Part shown: piece after piece, positions 16,011 to 23,989 of the stretch
Layout: each line of letters starts with the position of its first letter
Position numbering within the stretch: the first letter of the stretch is position 1
NCBI RefSeq assembly: GCF_003669035.1
Contig: NZ_CP033070.1
Location: 2,480,001 to 2,544,000 of the forward strand
Source: Chryseobacterium sp. 3008163
Lineage (GTDB): Bacteria > Bacteroidota > Bacteroidia > Flavobacteriales > Weeksellaceae
Direction: 5' to 3'
DNA: 64,000 bases
Translations under genes and position numbers: made by a program
Notes under the pieces: generated by a model
Told to the model about the DNA's origin: nothing
The model's database searches: none
What the model saw: only the letters and a program-made list of their open reading frames with translations

Positions 16011-17393
16011 TTGGAAGAATATTTTGGAAATGAACTTGTAAAAAAGTTCGAGGAAATGATGGAAAATAATGATGAATTCTACTTCGATACAGAAGAATTA
16101 GATGATATTATTGTTTATTATCTGGAGTTGGGAGATTTTAATTATGCCGATATGGCAGTAACTTACGGTCTCAAACTTCATCCCAATTCTTTGGATATCA
16201 AGATCAAAAAACTTGAAGTGCTCTTAGAATGGGAAGATTATAATACGGCGAAGGAAATGATCGACGAGTTAAAAGGTTCTTCTATGGAGAATACAGACTT
16301 TTTGGTATGCTACGCAAAGTATTATTCGAATTTAGGAAACCCTAGAAAATCTATTGAAATCTGTAAAAAAGCTTTAGAATTAAATGAAGAAGAAAACTTC
16401 CTGAATAATTTTATTGCAGATGAATATGTGAATTTAGGAGATCCTTTTAACGCTCTTAAACATTATCAGCAGGCATTGAAAGACGACCCTACGGATGAAT
16501 ATTCGTTGGAAAACGCAATGATCTGCTTCAGTGATCTTAATAAGAGCGAGGAAGCTATTGCTTTCCTGAATGACTATCTTGATAATTTTGCCTACTCAGA
16601 AGTAGCGTGGAGCGAGTACGGACAGTACTATTTCAACAGAAAAAATTACGAAGAAGCCATCAAAGGTTTCGACTATATGCTGGCAATCAACTCCAGCGCT
16701 GTTGGAGTTTACGCAAGTAAAGCAGCCTGTTATGAAGCTTTAAATCAACACAAAAAAGCCATTGAAGTATATGAAGAAATGCTTGAGCTGGAATACACAA
16801 AAGCTTTTACATTTTATAAAATCGGATTGTGTTACAAGGCTTTAAAACAGCCGACCATAGCTTTGAATTATTTCCAGAAATCATTGAGAGAAGATCCTCA
16901 GTTTTATATGGCAATGATGGAGCAGTCTTATCTTTACGAAGAGATGGGCGGAATGCCGGAAGCATTGCACTTTGCAAGAGAAGCGACTTTGCTGAATGAC
17001 GGAAACCTTGAGTATCAGAAAAGACTCGCATTTTTATTTATCGATTCAGGAAAGTTTGAAGAAAGTCTTTCTTGTCTGAAAAAATTGGTAGATGCAGAAC
17101 CGTCAAGATTTTACAATTGGTATGCCTACACTGAAGTTTTGATGTTGGTGGGTGAATATGACGAAGCGGTAACTGTTTTGATTTCAGCTTTGGAACATCA
17201 CAACCGTGCAGAACTCTATTATCAGCTGAGTAATTGTTATTTTAATCTAAAAAATACAACCAAAGGCGCCGAAACTTTAGAAAAAGCATTAGAGCTTGAT
17301 CCTTCATTGATTACAGATATGCAGAAAAAATATCCGTATATCAAAGATGAGGTGAAAAAGGCTAAAGCGAAAGTGAAGAAAAAGAGTGAATAG
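16011..17393 (+). CDS. Tetratricopeptide repeat protein
   Basis: A 460-residue soluble protein made almost entirely of TPR helices; repeated cores such as NPRKSIEICKKALELNEEE, DPFNALKHYQQALKDDP and GAETLEKALELDPS are spaced about 34 residues apart. The start is a TTG (LEEYFGNEL). It has no signal peptide and a basic tail (KKAKAKVKKKSE). It should act as a protein-interaction scaffold; the partner is unknown. Confidence 0.85.
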   Translation: MEEYFGNELVKKFEEMMENNDEFYFDTEELDDIIVYYLELGDFNYADMAVTYGLKLHPNSLDIKIKKLEVLLEWEDYNTAKEMIDELKGSSMENTDFLVCYAKYYSNLGNPRKSIEICKKALELNEEENFLNNFIADEYVNLGDPFNALKHYQQALKDDPTDEYSLENAMICFSDLNKSEEAIAFLNDYLDNFAYSEVAWSEYGQYYFNRKNYEEAIKGFDYMLAINSSAVGVYASKAACYEALNQHKKAIEVYEEMLELEYTKAFTFYKIGLCYKALKQPTIALNYFQKSLREDPQFYMAMMEQSYLYEEMGGMPEALHFAREATLLNDGNLEYQKRLAFLFIDSGKFEESLSCLKKLVDAEPSRFYNWYAYTEVLMLVGEYDEAVTVLISALEHHNRAELYYQLSNCYFNLKNTTKGAETLEKALELDPSLITDMQKKYPYIKDEVKKAKAKVKKKSE

Positions 17394-17797
17394 AAGAAAT
17401 ATAAGAGCTTAAAATAAGAGTTTTATTTTGGGCAGTAATTTGACTTTGGCATTCGTCGAAAGCGGTTTAATATTATTTTTTATGGCAGCTTTTCCGCCTT
17501 CCGTTCCCAATCTTTTTGTTTTTCTAGAAAAAAACAAAAAGGATTTCCACTCAAGTCGGGCTGCAAAGTAGTCATCAATAAACGTTTTAATCAATTCAAA
17601 TAAAATAATCCTGCAGCAATGCGGGATTTATTTTTGAACAACAGTTATCAATCTAGCTAATGTAATCAAGAAACTTTGTGGTCTCTGCTAAGTGGAACGC
17701 CTTTGCGAACTTAAAAGCAGTTAATAGTTAAAAAAAATCTTAGCGAACTTTGCGTTTAAAACAATGCATTTAATCATCTAAATAAATAATCCAGCAT
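17394..17797. repeat. Intergenic stretch with repeat debris
   Basis: No gene is convincing here. The 20-mer TTTATTTTTGAACAACAGTT occurs at 17627-17646 and again at 17796-17815, where it is the 3' end of the EamA gene. Between the copies lie phrases (CTTTGCGAACTT at 17701-17712 and GCGAACTTTGCGT at 17741-17753) that look like the CTTTGCG-type interspersed repeats of flavobacteria. Confidence 0.5.
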
Positions 17798-18682
17798 TTA
17801 TTTTTGAACAACAGTTTTAGCCCTTAAAAAGATTAAACCTGCAATAATGACACTTGCTCCCGCAAATTGTAAAATCGTCAGTTTTTCGCCATCCAAAATC
17901 CCCCAAATGATTGCAACAATCGGCATCAGCAAAGTAACCGTCGATGCAAAAAGCGGAGTGGAAACTTTTAATAAACGATAATTCATCATCATGGCCAGTC
18001 CGGTTCCGAAAACGGAAAGTAAACTCACAAACATCAACCCCATCATATTTTCTTTTGAAAAAGTAAATGTTGAGACAAAACCTGTTGATATTAAGGCAAT
18101 AAGTGATGGCAAGAATAAAATAAAAGAGAATACAAATGCAGACAAAACCGTCGATGAAACTTCCATCAGCTTAGATTTTACAGTCGTTGTGCTGATTGCA
18201 TAACATAGTGTTGCCAAAAGTAAAAGCAGAATAGGGAATATTTTAAATGTAGAATCATCTCCGCCCCCGAAAGCAAGCAGACAAACTCCGGTGAAACTGA
18301 TGAAAATTCCGGTCATCTGTCTTTTGGTTGTTTCAAATTTCCAGAATAATGTTCCTACAATAATGACAAAAATAGGCATCATCGAATTGATAATTCCAGC
18401 AATACTGCTGCTGATCTCAGTTTCAGCAATAGGAAATAAGAACATCGGGATAAAATTTCCTGTAAATGCCGCTAAAATCAGCCATTTCAAATGTTTTTTT
18501 GGGAATAGTTTATATTTTGATATGGCGATCGGCATCAGAATGATTCCGGCTATTAAAACTCTCAACGCTCCGACCTGATAAGGCGTAAAATGGTCTAAAG
18601 ATTTTTTAATTAAAATAAATGATGAGCCCCAAATGATAGTGAGGGTAATCAGAAGAATCCATTTTTCTTTATCTGCGTTCAT
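17798..18682 (-). CDS. EamA family (DMT) transporter
   Basis: A 294-residue protein with about ten hydrophobic helices in two EamA repeats. The first begins WILLITLTIIWGSSFILIKKSL with the typical PYQVGALRVLIAG; the second is around AIIWGILDGEKLTILQFAG. It belongs to the drug/metabolite transporter superfamily of exporters. The start overlaps the aat gene by 14 bases, so both are probably one transcript. The substrate is unknown. Confidence 0.88.
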   Translation of the reverse strand: MNADKEKWILLITLTIIWGSSFILIKKSLDHFTPYQVGALRVLIAGIILMPIAISKYKLFPKKHLKWLILAAFTGNFIPMFLFPIAETEISSSIAGIINSMMPIFVIIVGTLFWKFETTKRQMTGIFISFTGVCLLAFGGGDDSTFKIFPILLLLLATLCYAISTTTVKSKLMEVSSTVLSAFVFSFILFLPSLIALISTGFVSTFTFSKENMMGLMFVSLLSVFGTGLAMMMNYRLLKVSTPLFASTVTLLMPIVAIIWGILDGEKLTILQFAGASVIIAGLIFLRAKTVVQK

Positions 18683-19322
18683 TGTTTTCGTGTAATGTTT
18701 TTAGAAATTCTTTTTTAGAAATCATGGTTGCGCCTAAACTTTCAAGATGCTCTGTGTGAGATTGACAGTCGATTAAAGCGAGATCATTTTTATGAGCTTC
18801 TACGAAATGAATAAATCCGGCTTTTGAAGCATTGCTTACTTTGGCAAACATACTTTCTCCGCAGAATACTTTTCCGACCTGCAAACCATAAAATCCACCG
18901 ACCAATTGGTCATTTTGCCAAACTTCAATGCTTCTTGCAAAACCATACTCATGAAGTTTCATAAAAGATTCCATCAGCTCATCCGAAAGCCAAGTTCCGT
19001 CTTGTCCTTTTCGACTGACCTGCTGACAGTTTTTGATTACCTCTCTGAAATTCTGATTTTCTGTAAATGTGAATAAGTTATTCCTCAAAATTTTCCTCAT
19101 CGATTTCGAAACCTTCAGTTCATTCGGAAATAAAACAAATCTCGGATCGGGACACCACCATAGAATTTCTTCATCAGGATTAAACCACGGGAAGATACCA
19201 TTCTGATACGCAAACCAAATTCTTTCCATAGACAAGTCGCCCCCGAAAGCAATAATGCCCTCGTGACCGTCATAAATCTGCGGGTTGGGAAACGAAATTT
19301 CTTTTGGGTCTAATCGAATCAT
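18669..19322 (-). CDS. aat: Leucyl/phenylalanyl-tRNA--protein transferase
   Basis: A 217-residue Aat enzyme, which adds Leu or Phe from aminoacyl-tRNA to N-terminal Arg or Lys of proteins, marking them for ClpAP. Conserved blocks are GIFPWFNPDEEILWWCPDPR, DELMESFMKLHEYGFARSIEVW and GGFYGLQVGKVFCGESMF. I start at 19322 (MIRLDPKEI) because the earlier ATG at 19340 lies inside the terminator hairpin of the upstream DUF3127 gene. Confidence 0.93.
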   Translation of the reverse strand: MIRLDPKEISFPNPQIYDGHEGIIAFGGDLSMERIWFAYQNGIFPWFNPDEEILWWCPDPRFVLFPNELKVSKSMRKILRNNLFTFTENQNFREVIKNCQQVSRKGQDGTWLSDELMESFMKLHEYGFARSIEVWQNDQLVGGFYGLQVGKVFCGESMFAKVSNASKAGFIHFVEAHKNDLALIDCQSHTEHLESLGATMISKKEFLKTLHENNERR

Positions 19323-19325
19323 AGG

Positions 19326-19355
19326 TGAAAAAAATCCCACTTAAAAAGCGGGATT
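19326..19355 (-). terminator. Terminator of the DUF3127 gene
   Basis: On the minus strand AATCCCGC pairs with GTGGGATT (one mismatch) around TTTTTAA and is followed by a T run. It stands between the DUF3127 gene and aat. Confidence 0.75.
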
Positions 19356-19376
19356 GTATTTGATAGTATGCTTTAA

Positions 19377-19760
19377 TTAAAAAGGTAAATCGTCATCGTC
19401 GTCTCCGGCAAAAGGATTTTCGTTAGAAACTGGCGAAGCAGATTGTTGAGAAGATGCTTGGGTTGGCTCAGAACCTGTACCGCCATCCATCACTTTTTCT
19501 ACTCTCCATCCTGTAATCGAGTTGAAGTATTTAGTTTCTCCTTGTGGCGAAACCCATTCTCTACCTCTGATGTTGATTCCTACCTTCACATTTTCTCCTT
19601 CTTTCAAAACATCCAATAAATTTATCTTATCTTGTAAAAACTCGATGTTTATTGGCTGTGGGTATTGTTCTTGTGTAAGAATAACCATTTCTCTCTTTTG
19701 GAAACCACTCGCAAATGTTTGAACATCAGTGATTTTCTTTACCGTTCCTTGTAATTCCAT
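19377..19760 (-). CDS. DUF3127 domain protein, SSB-like fold
   Basis: A 127-residue protein. I start at 19760 (MELQGTVKKITDVQTF); the longer frame from 19814 adds an unlikely Tyr/Ile-rich leader. The body (QKREMVILTQEQYPQPINIEF, then GENVKVGINIRGREWVSP) is an OB-fold of the DUF3127 type found across Bacteroidetes. It ends in a disordered acidic tail (NPFAGDDDDDLPF) strikingly like the C-terminal tip of single-stranded-DNA-binding proteins, so a role in nucleic acid binding and partner recruitment is likely. Confidence 0.85.
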   Translation of the reverse strand: MELQGTVKKITDVQTFASGFQKREMVILTQEQYPQPINIEFLQDKINLLDVLKEGENVKVGINIRGREWVSPQGETKYFNSITGWRVEKVMDGGTGSEPTQASSQQSASPVSNENPFAGDDDDDLPF

Positions 19761-19858
19761 ATCGTAAATATTAACTTTGTAAAAGTAGTAAATTGAAATG
19801 TAATAAAACAACACGGAAAGAAACTTTGTAAAAAAAATAAAATTTTTTGTGAAAACTC

Positions 19859-19888
19859 TTGCAAATAAAAATTATTGCCCTATATTTG
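19859..19888 (+). promoter_or_regulatory. Promoter of the tRNA operon
   Basis: TTG at 19859-19861, a 19-base spacer, then TATATTTG at 19881-19888. This is a textbook Bacteroidetes -33/-7 pair, 46 bases before the first tRNA. Confidence 0.8.
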
Positions 19889-19934
19889 CACTCACAAAAA
19901 CGAAAGAAGATCTTTAAAATAACTCAATAATAAT

Positions 19935-20016
19935 GCGGATGTGGTGTAATTGGTAGCCACGCCAGACTTAGGATCTGGTGCCGTGAGGCGTGGGGGTTCG
20001 AGTCCCTTCATCCGCA
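19935..20016 (+). tRNA. tRNA-Leu (UAG)
   Basis: An 82-nt tRNA with acceptor stem GCGGATG/CATCCGC, anticodon arm CCAGA-CTTAGGA-TCTGG giving anticodon UAG, a variable arm as expected for Leu, and the T-loop GGTTCGAGTCC. No CCA is encoded. Confidence 0.93.
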
Positions 20017-20025
20017 CTACAAATT

Positions 20026-20098
20026 GCGAAAATAGCTCAGCTGGTAGAGCACAACCTTGCCAAGGTTGGGGTCGCGGGTTCGAGTCCCGTTTTTCGCT
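20026..20098 (+). tRNA. tRNA-Gly (GCC)
   Basis: A 73-nt tRNA with acceptor GCGAAAA/TTTTCGC, D-arm GCTCAGCTGGTAGAGC, anticodon arm CAACC-TTGCCAA-GGTTG (anticodon GCC) and T-loop GGTTCGAGTCC. Confidence 0.95.
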
Positions 20099-20106
20099 CT
20101 CATCAC

Positions 20107-20188
20107 GCCCTGGTGGTGGAATTGGTAGACACGCAGGACTTAAAATCCTGTATCTTCGGATGTACGGGTTCAAGTCCCGTCTGGGGTA
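20107..20188 (+). tRNA. tRNA-Leu (UAA), island integration target
   Basis: An 82-nt tRNA with anticodon arm GCAGGA-CTTAAAA-TCCTGT (anticodon UAA), a long variable arm, and T-arm ACGGGTTCAAGTCCCGT. Its last 13 bases belong to the 57-bp direct repeat that is duplicated at 38746, so this gene marks the left border of the island. Confidence 0.93.
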
Positions 20189-20232
20189 CACAAAAAGACT
20201 GTTAATCATTGATTAGCAGTCTTTTTTGTTTT
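20176..20232 (+). repeat. attL-like direct repeat with tRNA terminator
   Basis: These 57 bases are identical to 38746-38802. They cover the 3' part of tRNA-Leu(UAA) plus a terminator hairpin: AAAAGACTG pairs with CAGTCTTTT, with inner TAATCA/GATTA pairing. The left flank of the second copy is unrelated DNA and carries no tRNA body, as expected for a tRNA-targeted integration event. Confidence 0.85.
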
Positions 20233-20268
20233 AATCAGTCACATAACAGTAACAAAAAACTTTTTCTT

Positions 20269-21042
20269 GTGAAAACAATTCAGTTTGATATAACTAGTAG
20301 TACTAAGTTTGATAACATTATTTCTTTGCTTGATTACAGTTTGGTCAAAAAAAAAATCATCTTGAATTACAAGTGTGAATTTATAAATGGTGAAGTTTTT
20401 GCACTAATCAATTCATATATTAACTATTTAAAGTCTAAGAATATTGAATTTGAATTTGAGAATTCAATGGAATGTGAGGCAAGTGATTATCTAGCAAGAA
20501 TTAATTTTTTTAAGAATATTGGAGTAGATTATGATGAAAAGTTTACAAAAACTAACACCTCTAACCTTATAGAGATTACTGAATTTACTTCTTCTAACAT
20601 GTATGATGTCACAACAAAAGTTAAGCAAAATTTGAAGTTAGACAATAGAATCTTAACATGTATTGATTATTGTTTGGGAGAGATTTTAGGCAATGTTGAT
20701 ATGCATTCAAATTCAAAAGCTGGTGGCGTTATTTTTGCACGAACTTTTAAAAAAAAGAAGTATATTAAGCTAATTATAATAGATAATGGAGATGGTTTTT
20801 TAAAATCATTTGAGAATGATAGTAGAGTTAAAGATTTATCAAAAGAGGAGATTTTAGAAAGGTCTTTACAAGAAGGATTTAAGAGTGCTAAGTCTGAGGG
20901 CAGAGGATATGGTTTGTTTCATGTTAAAGAATTTATTTCAAAATCTGATGGTATTTTTTATATAAATACTTGTGGGGCAGTCTTGTTTTCTAAGGGTGTT
21001 GAAGTTGTTGTTAAGCAATGTAATCATTATCGGTCTTTCTGA
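20269..21042 (+). CDS. GHKL ATPase domain protein
   Basis: A 257-residue protein starting at a GTG (VKTIQFDITSSTKFD); the longer frame from 20209 would start inside the tRNA terminator. A histidine-kinase-like ATPase domain is visible from about residue 125: N-box CLGEILGNVDMHS, G1 box IIDNGDGF, G2 box GRGYGLFHVKEF. No dimerisation/phosphoacceptor domain is seen, so it is an anti-sigma or regulatory ATPase rather than a sensor kinase. It is the first gene inside the left end of the island. The partner is unknown. Confidence 0.75.
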   Translation: MKTIQFDITSSTKFDNIISLLDYSLVKKKIILNYKCEFINGEVFALINSYINYLKSKNIEFEFENSMECEASDYLARINFFKNIGVDYDEKFTKTNTSNLIEITEFTSSNMYDVTTKVKQNLKLDNRILTCIDYCLGEILGNVDMHSNSKAGGVIFARTFKKKKYIKLIIIDNGDGFLKSFENDSRVKDLSKEEILERSLQEGFKSAKSEGRGYGLFHVKEFISKSDGIFYINTCGAVLFSKGVEVVVKQCNHYRSF

Positions 21043-21289
21043 TTTTTTACTTATTTCTTCAAAAAAAGATTTTGTGAATATTTTCAATGTTAAAAAAAGA
21101 TTGATATTACTGCTCAAGTTACTACTACAAAGTTGTTTATATGAATTTGGAAGATAGTAACAATAAGCACGTTGAGGAGAATGTATATAGATAAATTCAA
21201 CTTTTTTATTTTTTAAATTATTAACTTTCCTAAGGCTAAATATTTGATATTTATTTCTTTATTAATAATTTTAAAATTAATAAAATCAA

Positions 21290-21660
21290 GACTGTCTTGT
21301 ATTTGCAATTTTTTCACAGTCTTTCTCTGGACGCCCCTGCTTTTCAGGAATTCCTGCAACATTTGGGCAAGCGTCATCTTTATTTAAAACACTATCGCCA
21401 TCCGTATCTGGCGTTATTTTCTGATGGACCAACTACATCTACGCAAGCATCATCTTTTATCAATAACACCATCATCATCAGTATGTTCCATTAATCTTTG
21501 CAATACCCAATACTTTTGGACATTCATATAAGTAAAAACGATGACAAGTCTTTTTGCTAAATTCTTTTCTGCATTTTGCAAAAGCTTCTTTATTAGTAAT
21601 CTCCTGCGAAGAACAAAACAGAAATGCGAAAAATAATATGAATGAAAATATGGTTTTCAT
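21290..21660 (-). pseudogene. Remnant of a secreted protein with thrombospondin type 3 repeats
   Basis: On the minus strand a signal peptide (MKTIFSFILFFAFLFCSSQ) is followed by a short cysteine-containing segment. After a frame break come calcium-binding-type repeats split over three frames: DDDGVIDK, then DDACVDVVGPSENN, then DTDGDSVLNKDDACPNVAG. The breaks at about 21500, 21455 and 21420 look like single inserted bases. Such repeats occur in OmpA-like and adhesin proteins of Bacteroidetes. The 3' end is missing. Confidence 0.55.
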
Positions 21661-21696
21661 GGTTTTTGATACTTAGTTTTTTCTAGATCTAAAGTG

Positions 21697-21812
21697 CCGC
21701 GTATTAGCGTTGGGCGGAATTTTTAGCACTGAAGTTTAATTGAAGAAAAGAAGTTAAATTTTGCACTTCCGTTGATACGAAGCGGTTCAGCCCGCCTATT
21801 GCTAATACAAAG
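21697..21812. repeat. Imperfect 116-base inverted repeat
   Basis: The outer arms GTATTAGCGTTGGGCGG and CCGCCTATTGCTAATAC pair at 14 of 17 positions; an inner pair (AGCACTGAAGTTTAA with TTAAATTTTGCACT) extends the fold. It is much more GC-rich than the surrounding DNA. The layout recalls cassette recombination sites, but the core sites face inward, unlike a canonical attC. Confidence 0.5.
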
Positions 21813-21822
21813 CTGTATTTTT

Positions 21823-22260
21823 TTATTTATTGTTTAATGCATTCTTGTAGTCAAATTCGGATGATATTATCCATTTATCATTTTTAAATTGAAATATTTT
21901 GCGATACCACCAAATTCAAAATTATAGTAATAAAGAGTTCTAAGAACGTTGTTGTTTAATACCGCTTGTATATAGACTGTAGAATATACTCCATATCTTT
22001 TTTCATAATCATAATCAATAACTATATCTTTGCTAGTATTTTCCGTTGAAATATATTCAGTATTAATATCACTATTTCTTGATGTGTCTTTTATTTTTAT
22101 TCTTCCAGTGGGAAAATTATTTATTATGTTTTGGGGAAAATAATTTAGATCAAAATTTCTCGGACTATTGTAAAACTGAACAGTTAATATTTTTATGTTT
22201 TTATTAATTTTTTTATAAACTGGGAAAAATTATTAGAATTCCAAATATTATTAATGATGT
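21823..22260 (-). pseudogene. Membrane-anchored protein, unknown, frameshifted
   Basis: A reading frame hidden by two missing bases. From the minus strand: a hydrophobic start (SLIIFGILIIF), a break at the A5 run 22225-22229, then FPVYKKINKNIKILTVQFYN and about 110 further residues. These include NFPTGRIKIKD and LRTLYYYNFEFGGIAKYFN. A second break at the T5 run 21881-21885 leads into KNDKWIISSEFDYKNALNNK and a stop at 21823. Coding character is clear once both runs gain one base. No start codon is identified with certainty and the family is unknown. Confidence 0.5.
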
Positions 22261-22274
22261 TGAATCTTAAAGCT

Positions 22275-22652
22275 AAATCATCTGTATAAACGAAAGAAAT
22301 AGGAGAGAGCCTAAGACTAATATGCGTTGGGATTTCCGAACGCTTTGAGATTCAATTTGTATAAATTGGTTATGAGTGTGACCACGTTCATTTTTTAGTT
22401 CAAAATGTTCTAAGTATCTCGGTTTCAAAATTAGTAAGCCTGATAAAAAGTTTGAGTGCACGAGAATTATTTAAAGCACATCCAGAGATAAAAAGGATTT
22501 TATGGGGAGGCAATTTGTGGATAAGCGGGTACTATGCTAATACAGTTGGTCAATATGGAAATAAAGATGTTATTCGGAAATATATTGGAAACCAAGGGAA
22601 AGAGATAGAATATAAAAAAATCCACGGCGAACAACTCAAGCTATGGGATTAA
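22275..22652 (+). pseudogene. IS200/IS605 TnpA (Y1 transposase) remnant
   Basis: The frame holds the 3' two-thirds of an IS200-type transposase. CVGISERFEIQFV is followed by an in-frame TAA at 22362-22364; then come CDHVHFLVQ (the HUH motif), SKLVSLIKSLSARELFKAHP, LWGGNLWISGYYANTVGQYG (catalytic Tyr region) and an IGNQGKE tail. The N-terminal part is missing or unrecognisable, so the element is dead. Confidence 0.75.
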
Positions 22653-22655
22653 CCA

Positions 22656-22681
22656 ATACCTCGAGGCTAGCCTCGGGGTAT
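22656..22681. repeat. Hairpin at the IS200 remnant right end
   Basis: ATACCTCGAGGC and GCCTCGGGGTAT pair at 11 of 12 positions around TA, four bases after the transposase stop. Its position and GC-rich stem fit the end hairpin of an IS200/IS605 element; it may also act as a terminator. Confidence 0.6.
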
Positions 22682-23020
22682 TTTATTGATATGAGATTTT
22701 GAGAATGTTAACTAAAAAAATATGATTTCAAAGTTTACATCTTAGAAATTTCAAAATACTACCGTTTTTCTAACAAATTTCTTTAATAATTAAAGATCTT
22801 ATGCCTATAGTAATCGTAAATTCGAAAAATATCTTAAGATCATTTTTTGTTTGTGAAAAAAATGATCTATTACCAAAACCATAAATGAAACTAAAATCTA
22901 ATATCTTTGATGTAGAGTGGTGTTGCAAACTGTTGATTTTAAAAACTTTTGACATTTTGGTTAGTCAAGTTTGTATGTTAGCAATAGAATGGAAATGATA
23001 GTTAATGAGCTCATTGGTGA
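22682..23020. other. Spacer, no gene seen
   Basis: These 339 AT-rich bases hold an inverted repeat at 22838-22868 (AGATCATTTTTT with AAAAAAATGATCT) that could end the minus-strand RiPP operon. No credible gene is visible. Confidence 0.5.
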
Positions 23021-23941
23021 TTATATTAAATGAATTAAATTCTTTTTATCAAAATATTCAATAACTGCATTTGATTTAAAATTAATATTTAAATCTCTCA
23101 AAAACGGACCAACACAATAAATTTCATCAACATTCATAGACTCAATCTGTCCGATTAATTGATCTAACTGCAATGTCGTTGTTTCTCCGATTACAATATT
23201 CTCAATTATTGTCTGTTTTTTTGTAATAATATCAATATTTCTTACTGCACTTGCTATCGGAAACATAGGATCGTTTACTGTAATATTTTGTAGATAATCA
23301 TTCGTTTCATCAGCGACATGGTTTCTGAACCCAGAATGAAGCGCTGCTCTGCACATTTCTTTAGGCATAATATTAATATCTGCAGGACCTTGTTTTCCTA
23401 TAGTTTCTAGTACCCTTCTATGTCCGGATAACATCAACATTCTTCTCTTGCCAGAATCTATCGTACCAAAGTTCACGGCAATACCCATATCTTCAAATCG
23501 GGTAAAATATTCGTAATCTTCGTCTATATCAACATAAGTTAGAGCTACAGCTTCCGTATCACCTTCTGCTTCTTCTCTTAATTTTAATATATTAATAGAA
23601 TCTTCAAACCCGATTGCCTGTGATAAACAAACGGCATTAAGGTCTCCTAAACTTATTCCGCCACTAATAACAGGAGATGCTTTTTCTAATGAACAGATGT
23701 GTTCTGCAATTCCCAACATTCCGGCAAATAAACAGAATTTAATGATCTGAAAGTGTGAAAAATCAGTGTTGTTTTCCTGATCTTTTAATAATATTTTTAC
23801 AGGAATTCCTGTTAATAATGAGACTTCACCAATTCTTTTTCTTACAAAATCATTATAAGAGTATAATAATTTATAATCTTTCATGTCATGTGAAAGCACT
23901 GCAGGAGCAAAAAGTATAGCGTATCTTTTCATGGTCTTCAA
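23021..23941 (-). CDS. FabD-like acyltransferase domain protein
   Basis: A 306-residue protein with the malonyl-CoA:ACP transacylase layout. YAILFAPAV lies at the start, QIIKFCLFAGMLGIAEH before the nucleophile elbow, SGGISLGDLNAVCLSQAI with Ser as nucleophile (G-x-S-x-G), MLSGHRRVLE, and AALHSGFRNHV where FabD has its catalytic His. It is the last gene of the minus-strand RiPP locus. No acyl carrier protein is visible nearby, so it may load an acyl group on a peptide or on a carrier encoded elsewhere. The role in the pathway is inferred. Confidence 0.75.
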   Translation of the reverse strand: MKTMKRYAILFAPAVLSHDMKDYKLLYSYNDFVRKRIGEVSLLTGIPVKILLKDQENNTDFSHFQIIKFCLFAGMLGIAEHICSLEKASPVISGGISLGDLNAVCLSQAIGFEDSINILKLREEAEGDTEAVALTYVDIDEDYEYFTRFEDMGIAVNFGTIDSGKRRMLMLSGHRRVLETIGKQGPADINIMPKEMCRAALHSGFRNHVADETNDYLQNITVNDPMFPIASAVRNIDIITKKQTIIENIVIGETTTLQLDQLIGQIESMNVDEIYCVGPFLRDLNINFKSNAVIEYFDKKNLIHLI

Positions 23942-23989
23942 TGTTTAATAATTACTGCATATCATCATAACTTTTGAGTAAGGAAAAAA

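Noticed and set aside
17409..17594. 61-residue minus-strand ORF after the TPR gene
   Set aside because: Low complexity, no start context, and it overlaps repeat debris.
19892..20216. Long ORFs on both strands over the tRNA cluster
   Set aside because: They arise from tRNA gene sequence and are common false calls.
21697..21812. Integron attC site
   Set aside because: The GTTGGGC and GCCTATT cores face inward; a true attC has RYYYAAC first and GTTRRRY last. No integron integrase is in the window.
22770..22955. Small minus-strand ORF of 61 residues as a gene
   Set aside because: It has no recognisable motif, no promoter and no conserved neighbour, and it lies over an AT-rich inverted repeat.
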